A stretch of DNA of 64,000 nt from Flavobacteriaceae bacterium PS02293 (GCA_029960045.1 JASCOV010000013.1:40598-104597); one strand, 5' to 3'. Positions 1-10,112 are shown, numbered from the stretch's first letter. Numbers and translations: made by a program. Notes: generated from the sequence alone by a model not told the origin.

Positions 1-1886
1 GTCACGACCACAGCGACCACGACCATTCTCATAGCAATTCAAAATTGGGATTGATTGTAAGTTTAGCTATCTTCTTTTCTGGATTAATATTAGACTTCTG
101 GATTAAAGCCGATTGGTTTACAAACAACGTTTGGCTGAGATTCAGCTGGTATTTTGCGTCTTACGTTTTGGTCGCATTTTCGGTTTTCAAAGATGCGTTT
201 CAGCTGGCTAAGAATTTTGATTTCTTCAATGAGTTTTCTTTGATGGGAATCGCAACGGTTGGCGCATTCGCAATTGGCGAATTTCCGGAAGGTGTTGCGG
301 TAATGTTATTTTACACGATTGGCGAAATATTCCAGGAATCTGCTGTCAACAAAGCCAAAAATAATATCAAAGCGTTATTGGATGTTCGTCCGAAAGAAGC
401 CACAGTTTTCCGAAACAATCAATGGGAAACGATTGCGCCGAATGAAGTGAAAGTTGGCGAAAAGATTCAAATTAAAGTTGGCGAAAAAATACCGTTGGAC
501 GGAATTTTAATCTCAGAAAAAGGAAGTCTCGACACATCAGCTTTGACAGGTGAAAGCAAACCTTCATCCATCAAAAAATCAGAAAATGTTCTTGCAGGAA
601 TGTTGAATCTTGACCAAGTGATAGAAGTTGAAACAACGAAATTATTCGAAAATAGTTCTATTATCAGAATCTTGGAAATGGTTCAGGAAGCGAGTTCCAG
701 AAAAGCTAAAACGGAGTTGTTCATCAGAAAATTTGCAAAAGTTTACACGCCGATTGTTTTCGTTTTAGCTTTGTTGATTACATTCATTCCTTACTTCTTT
801 GTCGATGATTATATTTTCAGAGATTGGCTTTACAGAGGTTTGGTTTTCCTTGTAATTTCTTGTCCTTGCGCTTTAGTAATCTCAATTCCATTAGGCTATT
901 TCGGTGGAATAGGCGCGGCTTCCCGAAACGGAATTCTGTTCAAAGGTTCCAATTTTCTAGATTTAATTGCGAATGTTACAACAGTTGTGATGGACAAAAC
1001 CGGAACTCTGACAAAAGGCGTTTTTAAAGTTCAAAAAGTCGTGACGAATGAAATTTCTGAAACCGAATTTCTATCCATTTTATCATCAGTTGAAAGTCAT
1101 TCGACACATCCGATTGCAAAAGCGATTTCATTATTTCATCCATCAAACCAAACTCCGACATCTGTTGAGGAGATTTCTGGAAAAGGAATCAAAGCTGTCA
1201 TTAATCAAAAACAAATTCTCGCAGGCAATACACAATTACTGAAAAGTTTTGAGATCAATTATCCTTCGGAATTAGACCAAATTGTAGAAACAACCGTAGT
1301 TTTAGCAATTGACAATCGATACAAAGGCTACGTTGTAATTTCGGATGAAGTAAAAGAAGATGCAGAATTAGCCATCAGAAATCTAAAAAATGCTGGCGTT
1401 AAGACAATGATGCTGAGCGGAGACAAAGATGCATTGACTCAAAATATCGCTAAAAAATTAGGAATCGATTCTGCTTTTGGTGGACTTCTTCCGGAAGGTA
1501 AGGTTGATAAATTTGAAAATCTGAAAAAAGACCCTAAAGAAATCGTTGCTTTCGTTGGCGATGGAATCAATGACGCACCAGTTTTAGCATTGAGTGATGT
1601 CGGAATTGCGATGGGCGGATTAGGTTCTGATGCTGCTATTGAAACAGCTGATGTTGTCATCCAAACCGACCAACCTTCAAAGATTTCTACTGCAATCAAA
1701 ATCGGAAAAGCGACGAAGAAAATCGTTTATCAAAATATAGCTTTAGCTTTCGGAGTTAAAATTATTGTTTTGATTTTGGGAGCTGGTGGATTGGCGAATA
1801 TGTGGGAAGCCGTTTTTGCAGATGTTGGTGTAGCATTGCTTGCAATTCTCAATGCAGTTCGAATTCAGAATATGAAATTCAGTTAA
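1..1886 (+). CDS. Zn2+/Cd2+-exporting P1B-type ATPase, 5' end outside window
   Basis: Inner-membrane pump that uses ATP to export soft divalent metals. The frame is open from base 3 and begins with a His/Asp-rich stretch (HDHSDHDHSHS), typical of the metal-binding linker before the first membrane helix, so the true start lies upstream. Visible motifs in order: TGES actuator loop (about nt 546-557), SCPCALV metal-binding helix (about 858-878), the phosphorylated DKTGTLT (993-1013), an HP motif near 1108, GDGINDAP (about 1557-1580), and a final helix with DVGVALLAILNAVR. The CPC plus the Asp in the last helix point to the ZntA/CadA Zn/Cd class rather than the Cu class. No metalloregulator is visible inside the window. 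Confidence 0.93.
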   Translation, partial: HDHSDHDHSHSNSKLGLIVSLAIFFSGLILDFWIKADWFTNNVWLRFSWYFASYVLVAFSVFKDAFQLAKNFDFFNEFSLMGIATVGAFAIGEFPEGVAVMLFYTIGEIFQESAVNKAKNNIKALLDVRPKEATVFRNNQWETIAPNEVKVGEKIQIKVGEKIPLDGILISEKGSLDTSALTGESKPSSIKKSENVLAGMLNLDQVIEVETTKLFENSSIIRILEMVQEASSRKAKTELFIRKFAKVYTPIVFVLALLITFIPYFFVDDYIFRDWLYRGLVFLVISCPCALVISIPLGYFGGIGAASRNGILFKGSNFLDLIANVTTVVMDKTGTLTKGVFKVQKVVTNEISETEFLSILSSVESHSTHPIAKAISLFHPSNQTPTSVEEISGKGIKAVINQKQILAGNTQLLKSFEINYPSELDQIVETTVVLAIDNRYKGYVVISDEVKEDAELAIRNLKNAGVKTMMLSGDKDALTQNIAKKLGIDSAFGGLLPEGKVDKFENLKKDPKEIVAFVGDGINDAPVLALSDVGIAMGGLGSDAAIETADVVIQTDQPSKISTAIKIGKATKKIVYQNIALAFGVKIIVLILGAGGLANMWEAVFADVGVALLAILNAVRIQNMKFS

Positions 1887-1952
1887 GATTTAAAGTTTTC
1901 AAAATTCCTTTTCCGATAGAAAAATTATATTATCTTTATCAAAATCAAAATT

Positions 1953-3686
1953 ATGAAGAGACTCGTATTTTTTTCTGCACTTTTATTGTCTCAATTCGGG
2001 ACAGCTCAGGGCTTTTTGAAAACTCAAGGTCAGAAAATTGTGGATTCAAAAGGTGAGAATGTCTATCTGAAAGGCCTCGGATTGGGCGGCTGGATGCTTC
2101 AGGAAGGTTATATGCTGAAGACCGATGACTTCGCTGGACCTCAATTCAAAATCAAAGAAAAGATTGCGGAAGTCGCAGGAGAAGATGGTAAAAATGAATT
2201 TTACAAAGCCTATCTCAAAAACGGAATCACCAAAAAAGACGTCGATTCCTTGGCAAAATGGGGATTCAATTCCATAAGACTGCCGATGCATTATGACCTT
2301 TATACTTTGCCAATCGAGAAAGAAAAAGTGAAAGGCAAAAATACTTGGTTAGAAGAAGGATTTGTAATGACAGATAACTTGCTGAAATGGTGCGAGGATA
2401 ATAAAATCTATTTAATCTTAGACCTTCACGCTGCGCCGGGCGGACAAGGAAATGATGCTAATATTTCTGATAACGACAAAACAAAACCTAATCTTTGGGA
2501 TAGCGAAGACAACCAGAAAAAGACCATTGCACTTTGGAAAAAACTTGCAGAACGTTACAAAGACAAAGAATGGATTGCTGGCTATGATATGATTAATGAA
2601 CCAAATTATGGGTTCACTGGCAAAAATCCAAACGGAACAGACGAGATGTCCAATGCGCCACTTTGGAAACTTCAGAGAGAAATTGCTGAAGCTATCCGTG
2701 AGGTTGACAAAAACCACATTATTATTCTTGAAGGTAATGGCTGGGGAAATAATTACAATGGTTTGCCTAAACTTTGGGATGACAACTTGGTCTTGAGTTT
2801 TCATAAATATTGGACAACCAACGCACCAGAATCTATTCAAAACATTATTGATATCAGACAAAAGCTGAATGTTCCTGTTTGGTTAGGGGAAACTGGGGAA
2901 AACTCTAATGTTTGGTTTACAGAACTTAATCAATTATTATTGAAGAACAACATCGGTTATGCTTATTGGCCGATGAAAAAGATTGATAATATTGCTGGTG
3001 TAACGAACGTAAAAATCACTCCGGATTATCAGAAATTACTGAACTACTGGAAAAATGGCGGACAAAAACCTACAAAGGAATTTGCTAAGAAAACGTTGAT
3101 GAAAATTGCGGATAATTACAAAATGGAAAATGTAAAAGTGAAGAAAGATGTCATCGATGCAATGTTCCGTCAAGTAACAGATGAAACCACAAAGCCTTAC
3201 AAAAACCACGTTGCTCCGGGAAGAATATTTGCTGCAGAATATGATTTGGGAAGATTTGGAAGTGCTTATTCTGATAATGATTTCCAAGACCTTTGGGTAA
3301 CTACTGGAAATAAAACAGAATGGAACTCCGGAAATAAAATGAGAAATGATGGTGTTGATATTTATGCTTGTAAAGATAAAATCAACAATGGATTCTATGT
3401 TGGGAAAACCGAAAAAGGAGAGTGGCTTCAATATACTGTGAAAAGCAATCAGGCTAAAAAATATATTGCTACTTTCAGATATAATAATGACTCTGCTCAA
3501 GCTTCTGAATTGGTTATCAAAACAGAAAATGGCGACGATTTAGCAACGATTAAATTACCTCCAACTGGAAAGAATGTCTGGAAAACAGTTTCCATTGGTA
3601 ATGTCAATCTTGTTAAAGGAGAAAATAAGCTAAGATTGTACTTCGAAGCTGGAAATGCCAACCTCAATTACTTCGAACTGAACTAA
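1953..3686 (+). CDS. Secreted glycoside hydrolase family 5 enzyme with C-terminal CBM-like module
   Basis: Predicted endo-beta-glucanase-type glycosidase exported by an N-terminal signal peptide (about residues 1-19, ending GTAQ). The GH5 barrel spans about 25-375: the acid/base Glu is in INEPN (E216) and the nucleophile Glu in LGETGE (E313), with FNSIRLP and DLHAAPGGQ also typical. Residues about 425-577 form a beta-sandwich resembling CBM6/35 (AAEYDLG start, GEWLQYTV, LRLYFEAG). There is no type IX sorting domain, so it is probably periplasmic or released another way. Exact substrate cannot be read from sequence. The gene stands alone and ends in a strong terminator. An imperfect -7 box (TATCTTTA) lies at 1930-1937. 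Confidence 0.9.
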   Translation: MKRLVFFSALLLSQFGTAQGFLKTQGQKIVDSKGENVYLKGLGLGGWMLQEGYMLKTDDFAGPQFKIKEKIAEVAGEDGKNEFYKAYLKNGITKKDVDSLAKWGFNSIRLPMHYDLYTLPIEKEKVKGKNTWLEEGFVMTDNLLKWCEDNKIYLILDLHAAPGGQGNDANISDNDKTKPNLWDSEDNQKKTIALWKKLAERYKDKEWIAGYDMINEPNYGFTGKNPNGTDEMSNAPLWKLQREIAEAIREVDKNHIIILEGNGWGNNYNGLPKLWDDNLVLSFHKYWTTNAPESIQNIIDIRQKLNVPVWLGETGENSNVWFTELNQLLLKNNIGYAYWPMKKIDNIAGVTNVKITPDYQKLLNYWKNGGQKPTKEFAKKTLMKIADNYKMENVKVKKDVIDAMFRQVTDETTKPYKNHVAPGRIFAAEYDLGRFGSAYSDNDFQDLWVTTGNKTEWNSGNKMRNDGVDIYACKDKINNGFYVGKTEKGEWLQYTVKSNQAKKYIATFRYNNDSAQASELVIKTENGDDLATIKLPPTGKNVWKTVSIGNVNLVKGENKLRLYFEAGNANLNYFELN

Positions 3687-3710
3687 GAATAGCGAAAAAT
3701 AATTACCTAA

Positions 3711-3741
3711 AACATCTCAATTAATCGTTGAGATGTTTTTT
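3711..3741 (+). terminator. Rho-independent terminator
   Basis: Perfect 10-bp stem AACATCTCAA / TTGAGATGTT (3711-3720 and 3728-3737) with a 7-nt loop and a T run, 24 nt after the GH5 stop codon. Confidence 0.85.
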
Positions 3742-3820
3742 ATTTCAGTAAATTTAAGTTTTGGCTGATAAATTGCCTACAGAAAAAGATTATACTTAAT
3801 CTTAAAAAATAACTGATACT

Positions 3821-6289
3821 ATGATGAGATCGCTCTATCTGCTTTTATTCTCAATTTCATTTTCAATGCTTTATTCTCAAAGCACACTTACCGTTACAAG
3901 ATCTGACAATCAAAAACCTATTAAAGGTGCAACTGTGTCTTGTAATAATCGGGTTTTAGGAAAAACAAATGAAAAAGGAATTATCATTTTTACAACCAAA
4001 TGTCCAAAAGTAGATGTGGAAATCGATAATTATATCGGTGACGAAGTGGTGGTTGATAAAGTAATGGAGCTGACACTTGATCGGGATAATGTCAAAAATA
4101 ATCAGATACAAGGCGTGGTTCTTTCCAATGAGACAGATCCACGAGCATTAGCAATCATCGATAAAACCTTCAAAAGATTCAAGGATAATTCACCAAATGC
4201 ATTGGATTCTTATTCCTATAAATCTTACGAGAAAATGTCTTTTGATCTAGATAAGGATAGTATTCAGGATTATTCAAGATTTTTTGAAGCTAGGGAAGAT
4301 TCACTTTCACGAGCTAAGAATCGCTTGCTTCCAAAGAAAGAGAAAGACAAAAAAGATTCTATCGAAGGTGAACAGATGATGTCAGTAGCTAAAAATAGCA
4401 AACTGTTTTTATGGGAACGTGCGATGGAATTTCTTTATTCAAAAAAGTATGGCGAGAAAGTCAATATATTGGATAACAGAATTTCCGGATTGAAAAATCC
4501 AGTCTATGAAATGCTTGCTTTAAGATCGAATAGAGATAAAATCCCAAGAGAAATTCTACCTGAGAACAGAAGTCTTTACAGATATTTTCTTACAGATTCT
4601 ATCGAGATTGAAGGGAGAATGAATTACGTCATCAGATTCCGACAGGTAGATTACAAAGTTCCTATTAACAGAAGAAAATACAACGGTTATCTCTACATTG
4701 ATAAAGATTCTTATGCCATCAAAAAGATTGAAAGCAACAGCAAAGTAAAATCTGATGGTAACATCACTTCCATTTGGATTCCAATTAATGATAAATGGTT
4801 TCTGAAAACCGAAAACCTCAAAATCAAAATGGGTGTTTCTGAATTCGAAACCGTTCAGAAAAAGCCTAATGAAACTGCCGAAGAGAAACAAGCCAGACTT
4901 GATAAAGTGAAAAAATTCGGTAACTATGCTTATATGAAAGCAGATTATTTCGATTTCAAAACACCTGTTGAACTGAAGTCATCTCAGTTCAGCGGATATA
5001 CAATGAAAGTCGAAAATACTGATGGAACATTATTAAGCAAATACAGAACAGACAGCCTTTCTGAAAGAGAAAAACTCACTTATGTAAAGATTGACAGTCT
5101 TGGAAAAAAATATACTTTGGACAGAAAAATCAAAGTTCTGACTGCTTTGTTAAGAGCAAAATTTACCGTAGGAATGGTAGACATCAATCCGTTGCAAACG
5201 AGATATAACCGATACGAAGGTCTGAGATTAGGCGCAGGTTTTAAACTGAATGAGAAGTTCAACAAGTATATTTCTCCCGATGTTTATTTGGCTTATGGTT
5301 TCAAAGACCGAGGTTTCAAATACGGAGCTGGAGTAGATTTCAAAACAACTTTGGAGAGAAACTCCTTTTTCCGTTTCGAATATTTCAATGATGTTGCGGC
5401 TTCCGGGAGATTCAGTCAGAATCTTTGGAGTGCCAAGATGAATATTAATAACAGCGGAATGTCCATCAGAAATGATAAATACTACAAATATGACGGTTTC
5501 AGATTTGGTTATCAGGTCGATCTTTCCAACTCTCTGACTTTGGATGTTTCCGGGAAAAAACAGAACGAAGAATCGGGTTATCCATATGAGTTTATGGGAA
5601 TGTCCAGAAAGTTTGAAAATTTCAGTTCATTGGCAACCATCAAATTTTCTCCTAATAGCAGGAATATAATGACGCCTTATGGCAAATATACTTATGAACA
5701 GAACTTTCCGGAAGCTTTTCTTAATTATGAACAAGGCTATAAAAGTTTAGGCGGAGAGTTTAACTACAGCAGGTTTGATGCATTGATTACGCATCAGTTT
5801 CGTGGTTCTTGGGGAACAACTTTGGCTCGTGTTTACGGAGGATATTACTTAGGTAAAGCACCTATTTGGCATACGTTTGAGATGGGTGGTTTGGATGCTA
5901 ATAGTGGCACTGGTGTTTTGTCCAATTTTTCTTTGACCAGTTATTTGGGATTTGCGACGATGACTTCTGGTAAGTACTTCAATGATAAGTTTGCGGGCTA
6001 TTACGTTTCACACCGTATTCCTTGGTATTTCAAAAGTTTTGGTAAAAATACTTCCAGTTTCGATGTTATCTACAGGGGTGTTGTGGGAGATATGAAGCAT
6101 CCGGAATACCACGTGGTAGAGAACTTTTCACCACTGGATCATCTTTATCAGGAAGTTGGATTTGAGTATAATAACTTCCTCAGTTCAAGATTCAATCTGG
6201 CATTTTTCTATAGAGTTGGGTATTATAACACCAGTAATTTCAAAGATAATTTCGGAGTTCAATTGAAGCTCAAGTTGCTTGAGTTTTAG
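3821..6289 (+). CDS. DUF5686 / carboxypeptidase-regulatory-like outer-membrane protein
   Basis: Large outer-membrane protein of the DUF5686 family. It begins with a signal peptide (about 1-20, ending LYSQ). A small regulatory beta-sandwich follows (about 22-95, with QKPIKGATVSCNN and a GKTNEKG turn), then the DUF5686 region and a long C-terminal beta-barrel-like part rich in alternating aromatic strands, ending in Phe, as expected for a Bam-assembled barrel. The molecular function of the family is not established; members are often under cell-envelope control. There are two adjacent ATG codons at the start; either could be used. It is monocistronic, with the alkyltransferase-like gene 48 nt downstream. 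Confidence 0.82.
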   Translation: MMRSLYLLLFSISFSMLYSQSTLTVTRSDNQKPIKGATVSCNNRVLGKTNEKGIIIFTTKCPKVDVEIDNYIGDEVVVDKVMELTLDRDNVKNNQIQGVVLSNETDPRALAIIDKTFKRFKDNSPNALDSYSYKSYEKMSFDLDKDSIQDYSRFFEAREDSLSRAKNRLLPKKEKDKKDSIEGEQMMSVAKNSKLFLWERAMEFLYSKKYGEKVNILDNRISGLKNPVYEMLALRSNRDKIPREILPENRSLYRYFLTDSIEIEGRMNYVIRFRQVDYKVPINRRKYNGYLYIDKDSYAIKKIESNSKVKSDGNITSIWIPINDKWFLKTENLKIKMGVSEFETVQKKPNETAEEKQARLDKVKKFGNYAYMKADYFDFKTPVELKSSQFSGYTMKVENTDGTLLSKYRTDSLSEREKLTYVKIDSLGKKYTLDRKIKVLTALLRAKFTVGMVDINPLQTRYNRYEGLRLGAGFKLNEKFNKYISPDVYLAYGFKDRGFKYGAGVDFKTTLERNSFFRFEYFNDVAASGRFSQNLWSAKMNINNSGMSIRNDKYYKYDGFRFGYQVDLSNSLTLDVSGKKQNEESGYPYEFMGMSRKFENFSSLATIKFSPNSRNIMTPYGKYTYEQNFPEAFLNYEQGYKSLGGEFNYSRFDALITHQFRGSWGTTLARVYGGYYLGKAPIWHTFEMGGLDANSGTGVLSNFSLTSYLGFATMTSGKYFNDKFAGYYVSHRIPWYFKSFGKNTSSFDVIYRGVVGDMKHPEYHVVENFSPLDHLYQEVGFEYNNFLSSRFNLAFFYRVGYYNTSNFKDNFGVQLKLKLLEF

Positions 6290-6337
6290 TATTTTATTTT
6301 CATTAATTTTAAAACTTCAAATTGTTTTAATAAAGAT

Positions 6338-6637
6338 ATGAACGACCTATTCAAACAACAGGTTTATGAGATCACTAAGCTTATTCCGAAAGGACGGGTT
6401 TCCACTTATGGAGCCATTGCAAAAGCTGTAGGCTATCCCAATCATTCCCGCCACGTTGGTAATGCAATGGGTGGTTGCCCGAAAGATGTTCCTGCACATA
6501 GGGTCATCAGTAGTTCAGGAAAATTGTCTGTTCCTTCTTTTAAGGAAAGATTAGAAAAGGAAAATGTTGTGGTACAGGAAAGTGGTAAGATTAAAGATTT
6601 TAAAATACTTTTTTGGAATCCTTTGGAAGAACTATAA
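6338..6637 (+). CDS. Alkyltransferase-like protein (MGMT family, acceptor Cys replaced by Ala)
   Basis: A 99-residue protein consisting only of the DNA-binding domain of O6-alkylguanine-DNA alkyltransferases. The catalytic PCHR motif of true transferases is PAHR here (residues 52-55, Ala at 53), while the DNA-binding helix residues, including the Arg-finger region SRHVGNAM, are kept. Known alkyltransferase-like proteins bind alkylated guanine without repairing it and hand the lesion to nucleotide excision repair. That role is inferred for this protein. Another Cys (C47, in GGCP) is nearby but is not in the acceptor position. Convergent with the M1 aminopeptidase gene, sharing a bidirectional terminator. 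Confidence 0.88.
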   Translation: MNDLFKQQVYEITKLIPKGRVSTYGAIAKAVGYPNHSRHVGNAMGGCPKDVPAHRVISSSGKLSVPSFKERLEKENVVVQESGKIKDFKILFWNPLEEL

Positions 6638-6640
6638 AAT

Positions 6641-6670
6641 AAAAACCATCTCAATATTGAGATGGTTTTT
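6641..6670. terminator. Bidirectional terminator between convergent genes
   Basis: A perfect 30-bp palindrome with A-tract on one side and T-tract on the other (core ACCATCTCAA / TTGAGATGGT). It lies directly after the alkyltransferase-like gene and 23 nt past the end of the minus-strand aminopeptidase gene, so it can serve both. Confidence 0.85.
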
Positions 6671-6692
6671 GTCTATTAAAGATACTTTTTAC

Positions 6693-9203
6693 TTATTTAA
6701 AAGCATCAATTGTTTTGTTAATCGCATCAATCTGCTGATTGACCGTAGCGCTATTAGGATTTTTTTTCAGAACTTCCATTTTCTTAGCAAGTCCGTCTTT
6801 TAACATTTGAACGATCATCATTTTCACTTGCGGATTGTCCGGCATTTGAGATTTTGCTTGAACCAAAACTTTAGTTACTTTTTCTGTCGCTTTCAAGTTA
6901 TCAGAAGACATAATCCAATTGTAACCTTCCTCAGCAGATTTACCAAGCGTTGGGTCTTGGAATTTGATGAAAGGGTAGAAGGCAACGGTTGTACCTATTG
7001 CGGGCATTTGTTTCTCAATCTTATTCTTTACAATGATTGGAAGCAATTTAGAAATCAAATCATCCGATGCACCATTCAAATCAATATTCTCAATAGATGC
7101 GGCTGCTTTTGATGGATCCAATTCTGCGATTCCTGCCAATGAAGAACCTTTTACGGCATTAGAAACGGCATTCAGACCCTTTTCATAGATAGAGCTGTAT
7201 TTAGCATTTTTAGTTTTTGCTAAAGCTGAAATTGCAGCTGCCTGAACCAAAGTTTTTGGATCATTGGAAGCTAATTTCTCTACATCAGCAGTTAATGCTT
7301 TTGCTTGATCTGGATTACTCAAATCAATCAATTCCAAAGCCTGTTCTCTTATTCTGAAGAAAGGATCTTTAAGTGCTGCAGCCAACAATTTGATTCCTGC
7401 AGGATTTTTTCCAGCGTCTTCTTTGATATTACTAAGAGCGATTGATTTGCTTTTATATTCTTTTGATCCCAAAAACTGAAGAAGACTTTGTTCAGGCGTT
7501 TTAGTTTCGGTAACATCCGCTACCAGAATTCCGTCTGCGTTGATATTGATCAAATCAGGCGTTTTAGAAGAATCAAAAGTGAAAGTATTTTTAGCTTTTG
7601 CATCTACCCAAACATTGAAACGTTTTGGTTTTCCATTATCGTAAACATCAACTGCCAAAGGAAATTCGAAAGGCTGATCTTGAGATTGATTGATGACAAC
7701 AGTCACTTGCTTTTTGACAGGCTCGTAAGTAGAAGTATAATTCAACTTTGGATGTCCGCTTCCAAAATACCATTGATTAAAAAACCAATTCAAATCCTTT
7801 CCAGACACCTTTTCGAATGCTAATCTTAATTGATGAGCTTCTGCATTTTGGTATTCGTAAGTTTTAAGATACTCGGTAATTCCTGCGAAGAACGCATCAT
7901 CGCCAAGATAATTTCTCAACATATGAAGAATCCCGCCACCTTTCTGATAAGTCACCAAATCAAAAACATCCTCACGAGAAGCATAATCAAACCTTACCAA
8001 ATCCTTTTTGAAGTCAGCAGGATTGTGAACGTAGTGATCAACATCTTCCATCTGGTGGTAATCCGCTTGGTCTTTTCCATATTTGTACTCGTTCCAAAGA
8101 TATTCTGAATAGTTGGCGAAAGATTCGTTAACAGTTAAATTACTCCAGCTTTCCGCCGTTACCAAATCTCCAAACCAATGATGGAACAACTCGTGAGCAA
8201 TGGTGTCTTCCCATTTATTCTCATCGATTAATTGTCCGGGTTTTTGAAGAATATCACTTCCGTGAAGCGTTGCAGTAGTATTTTCCATTGCGCCGGAAAC
8301 ATAATCTCTTCCGGAAATTTGTGCATATTTTGCCCAAGGATAATCGTAGCCTAACTTCTTAGAGAAAAACTCAATCATTTCGGGAGTGTTTCCGTAAATC
8401 TGTTTTGCATAAGGCTCGTATTCCTTCTCGATATAATAATCTACGGGAATATTTCTCCATTTATCTTTCACGACTGCATATTCTCCAACACCCATAAAGA
8501 AAAGATAAGTCGAATGTCTCTTATCCATTACCCAATGGTCAGTTCTCAAGTTTCCGGATTCTTTTTGAGAATCTTTCAGAATTCCGTTGGAAAGTGTGAC
8601 GTATTTATCAGGAACAGTCATATAGATTTCCTGAGTTGTTTTCTGATTAGATTTATCGATTGTTGGGAACCAAGCCGAAGAAGATTCAGTTTCTCCCTGA
8701 GTCCAGATTTGAGTAGGTTTATCTGGGTCTTTGCCTTGAGCATTGATGAAATAGAGACCTTTTGCATCGTTAATTGCAGCACTTCCAGCCTGTTTTACTT
8801 CGTTTGGACGGGCTGTATATTTGATGTAAACTGTGTAATCCTGATTCTTTTGATAAGTTTTATCAAGTGTGATTTTCAACTCATCATTTTTATAATCGAA
8901 TTTCAAAGGTGATTTAGAACCGTTTTTGTCCAAAGCCACTTCGTGAATCAGCATTCCTTTTGCATCAAGAACCAGTTCGTTGGTTGCATAGAAGAAAGGA
9001 CTTGCTGTCAGCCATTCTTCACCATTCATTTGTTCTTTCTGATAATCGAAATTGACTTTCAGTTTGGTATGTTTAAGTTCTGTAGTTTTGGTGTGTGTTG
9101 CTCTGTAAGGAACGTTTCTCCCGGAAGTTTCTGTCTGTGCAAAAGCAACATTTGAATTAAAAATTGCACCCAAGAAAAGTGCAGCTATGAATATCTTTTT
9201 CAT
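6693..9203 (-). CDS. Secreted M1 family metallo-aminopeptidase
   Basis: Zinc aminopeptidase that removes N-terminal residues from peptides, exported by a signal peptide (about 1-23, ending VAFAQ). Catalytic features: GAMEN exopeptidase motif at 304-308, zinc ligands in HELFHH (H337, E338, H341) and the third ligand Glu360, 18 residues after H341, in NESFANY. The N-terminal beta domain covers about 40-240 and the C-terminal part (about 530-836) is an alpha-solenoid. The protein ends without a sorting domain. The gene is alone on its strand; a near-consensus -7 box (TAAATTCG on the minus strand) precedes it. Confidence 0.93.
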   Translation of the reverse strand: MKKIFIAALFLGAIFNSNVAFAQTETSGRNVPYRATHTKTTELKHTKLKVNFDYQKEQMNGEEWLTASPFFYATNELVLDAKGMLIHEVALDKNGSKSPLKFDYKNDELKITLDKTYQKNQDYTVYIKYTARPNEVKQAGSAAINDAKGLYFINAQGKDPDKPTQIWTQGETESSSAWFPTIDKSNQKTTQEIYMTVPDKYVTLSNGILKDSQKESGNLRTDHWVMDKRHSTYLFFMGVGEYAVVKDKWRNIPVDYYIEKEYEPYAKQIYGNTPEMIEFFSKKLGYDYPWAKYAQISGRDYVSGAMENTTATLHGSDILQKPGQLIDENKWEDTIAHELFHHWFGDLVTAESWSNLTVNESFANYSEYLWNEYKYGKDQADYHQMEDVDHYVHNPADFKKDLVRFDYASREDVFDLVTYQKGGGILHMLRNYLGDDAFFAGITEYLKTYEYQNAEAHQLRLAFEKVSGKDLNWFFNQWYFGSGHPKLNYTSTYEPVKKQVTVVINQSQDQPFEFPLAVDVYDNGKPKRFNVWVDAKAKNTFTFDSSKTPDLININADGILVADVTETKTPEQSLLQFLGSKEYKSKSIALSNIKEDAGKNPAGIKLLAAALKDPFFRIREQALELIDLSNPDQAKALTADVEKLASNDPKTLVQAAAISALAKTKNAKYSSIYEKGLNAVSNAVKGSSLAGIAELDPSKAAASIENIDLNGASDDLISKLLPIIVKNKIEKQMPAIGTTVAFYPFIKFQDPTLGKSAEEGYNWIMSSDNLKATEKVTKVLVQAKSQMPDNPQVKMMIVQMLKDGLAKKMEVLKKNPNSATVNQQIDAINKTIDAFK

Positions 9204-9267
9204 TCTTACGAATTTATATCGTTGATTATTTTAAAGTTTTATAAGTATTTGATTTTAAAGAATTGTT

Positions 9268-9293
9268 ACAAAAAAAGTGGGAAATTCCCACTT
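9268..9293 (-). terminator. Rho-independent terminator of thyA
   Basis: On the minus strand a 9-bp stem AAGTGGGAA / TTCCCACTT (9293-9275) is followed by a T run, immediately after the thyA stop codon. Confidence 0.8.
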
Positions 9294-9297
9294 AATT

Positions 9298-10092
9298 TTA
9301 TATCGCCACCGGCGCTTTAATCCCCGGATGCGGGTCATAATTTTCCAAGGTAAAATCTTCAAAATCAAAATCAAAAATATCTTTAATCTCGGGATTCAAT
9401 TTCATTGTTGGTAAAGGTCTTGTTTCTCTTGAAAGCTGTTTCTGAACCTGCTCAAAATGATTATTGTAAATATGAACATCCCCAAAAGTATGAACATAAT
9501 CACCAACTTCTAAACCACAAACTTGTGCAACCATCATCAATAAAAGTGCATAACTCGCAATATTGAAAGGAACACCCAAGAAAACATCTGCACTTCTTTG
9601 GTATAACTGAAGTGACAATTTTCCATCAGCTACATAAAACTGAAACAAAGCGTGACAAGGTGCTAAAGCCATATTCGGGATTTCTGCGGCGTTCCAGGCA
9701 GAAACGATTAATCTGCGAGAATCTGGATTTTTCTTGATTTGCTCAATCACTTCTGAGAATTGGTCAACCACTTTTCCGTCTGCTCCGCTCCAGCTTCTCC
9801 ATTGTGCTCCGTAAACAGGACCTAAATCTCCATTTTCATCTGCCCATTCGTTCCAAATTGAAACGCCGTTATCAGTCAGATATTTAGTGTTTGTATCGCC
9901 TTTGATGAACCAAAGCAATTCATAAATAATAGATTTCAAATGAACTTTCTTTGTCGTAACCAAAGGAAATCCTTTTGACAAATCATAACGTAATTGATAA
10001 CCAAAAACACTGCGTGTTCCTGTTCCAGTTCTATCGGTTTTATCTGTGCCGTTATCTAAAATATGCTGAAGTAAATCTAGGTAGTTTTGCAT
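9298..10092 (-). CDS. thyA: Thymidylate synthase
   Basis: Converts dUMP to dTMP using methylene-tetrahydrofolate in the cytoplasm. At 264 residues it equals the usual bacterial ThyA length. The catalytic Cys is C146 in LAPCHALFQF, and the signature RSADVFLGVPFNIASYALL is intact, as is RRLIVSAWN for phosphate binding. Dihydrofolate reductase, often a neighbour, is not in this window. The upstream gene on the same strand is a membrane protein of unknown function 52 nt away; a -7 box in that gap suggests thyA has its own promoter. Confidence 0.98.
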   Translation of the reverse strand: MQNYLDLLQHILDNGTDKTDRTGTGTRSVFGYQLRYDLSKGFPLVTTKKVHLKSIIYELLWFIKGDTNTKYLTDNGVSIWNEWADENGDLGPVYGAQWRSWSGADGKVVDQFSEVIEQIKKNPDSRRLIVSAWNAAEIPNMALAPCHALFQFYVADGKLSLQLYQRSADVFLGVPFNIASYALLLMMVAQVCGLEVGDYVHTFGDVHIYNNHFEQVQKQLSRETRPLPTMKLNPEIKDIFDFDFEDFTLENYDPHPGIKAPVAI

Positions 10093-10112
10093 TGAATATA
10101 AATAATAATCCC

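Noticed and set aside
45..1886. TTG at 45 as the start of the metal ATPase
   Set aside because: The frame is open to the window edge and encodes a His-rich linker before this codon, so the gene begins upstream.
2418..2861. Long antisense frame inside the GH5 gene
   Set aside because: It is the opposite strand of a clearly coding gene, with no domain or signal; the same applies to the other antisense frames, such as 3036-3500, 10575-10850 and 43749-44270.
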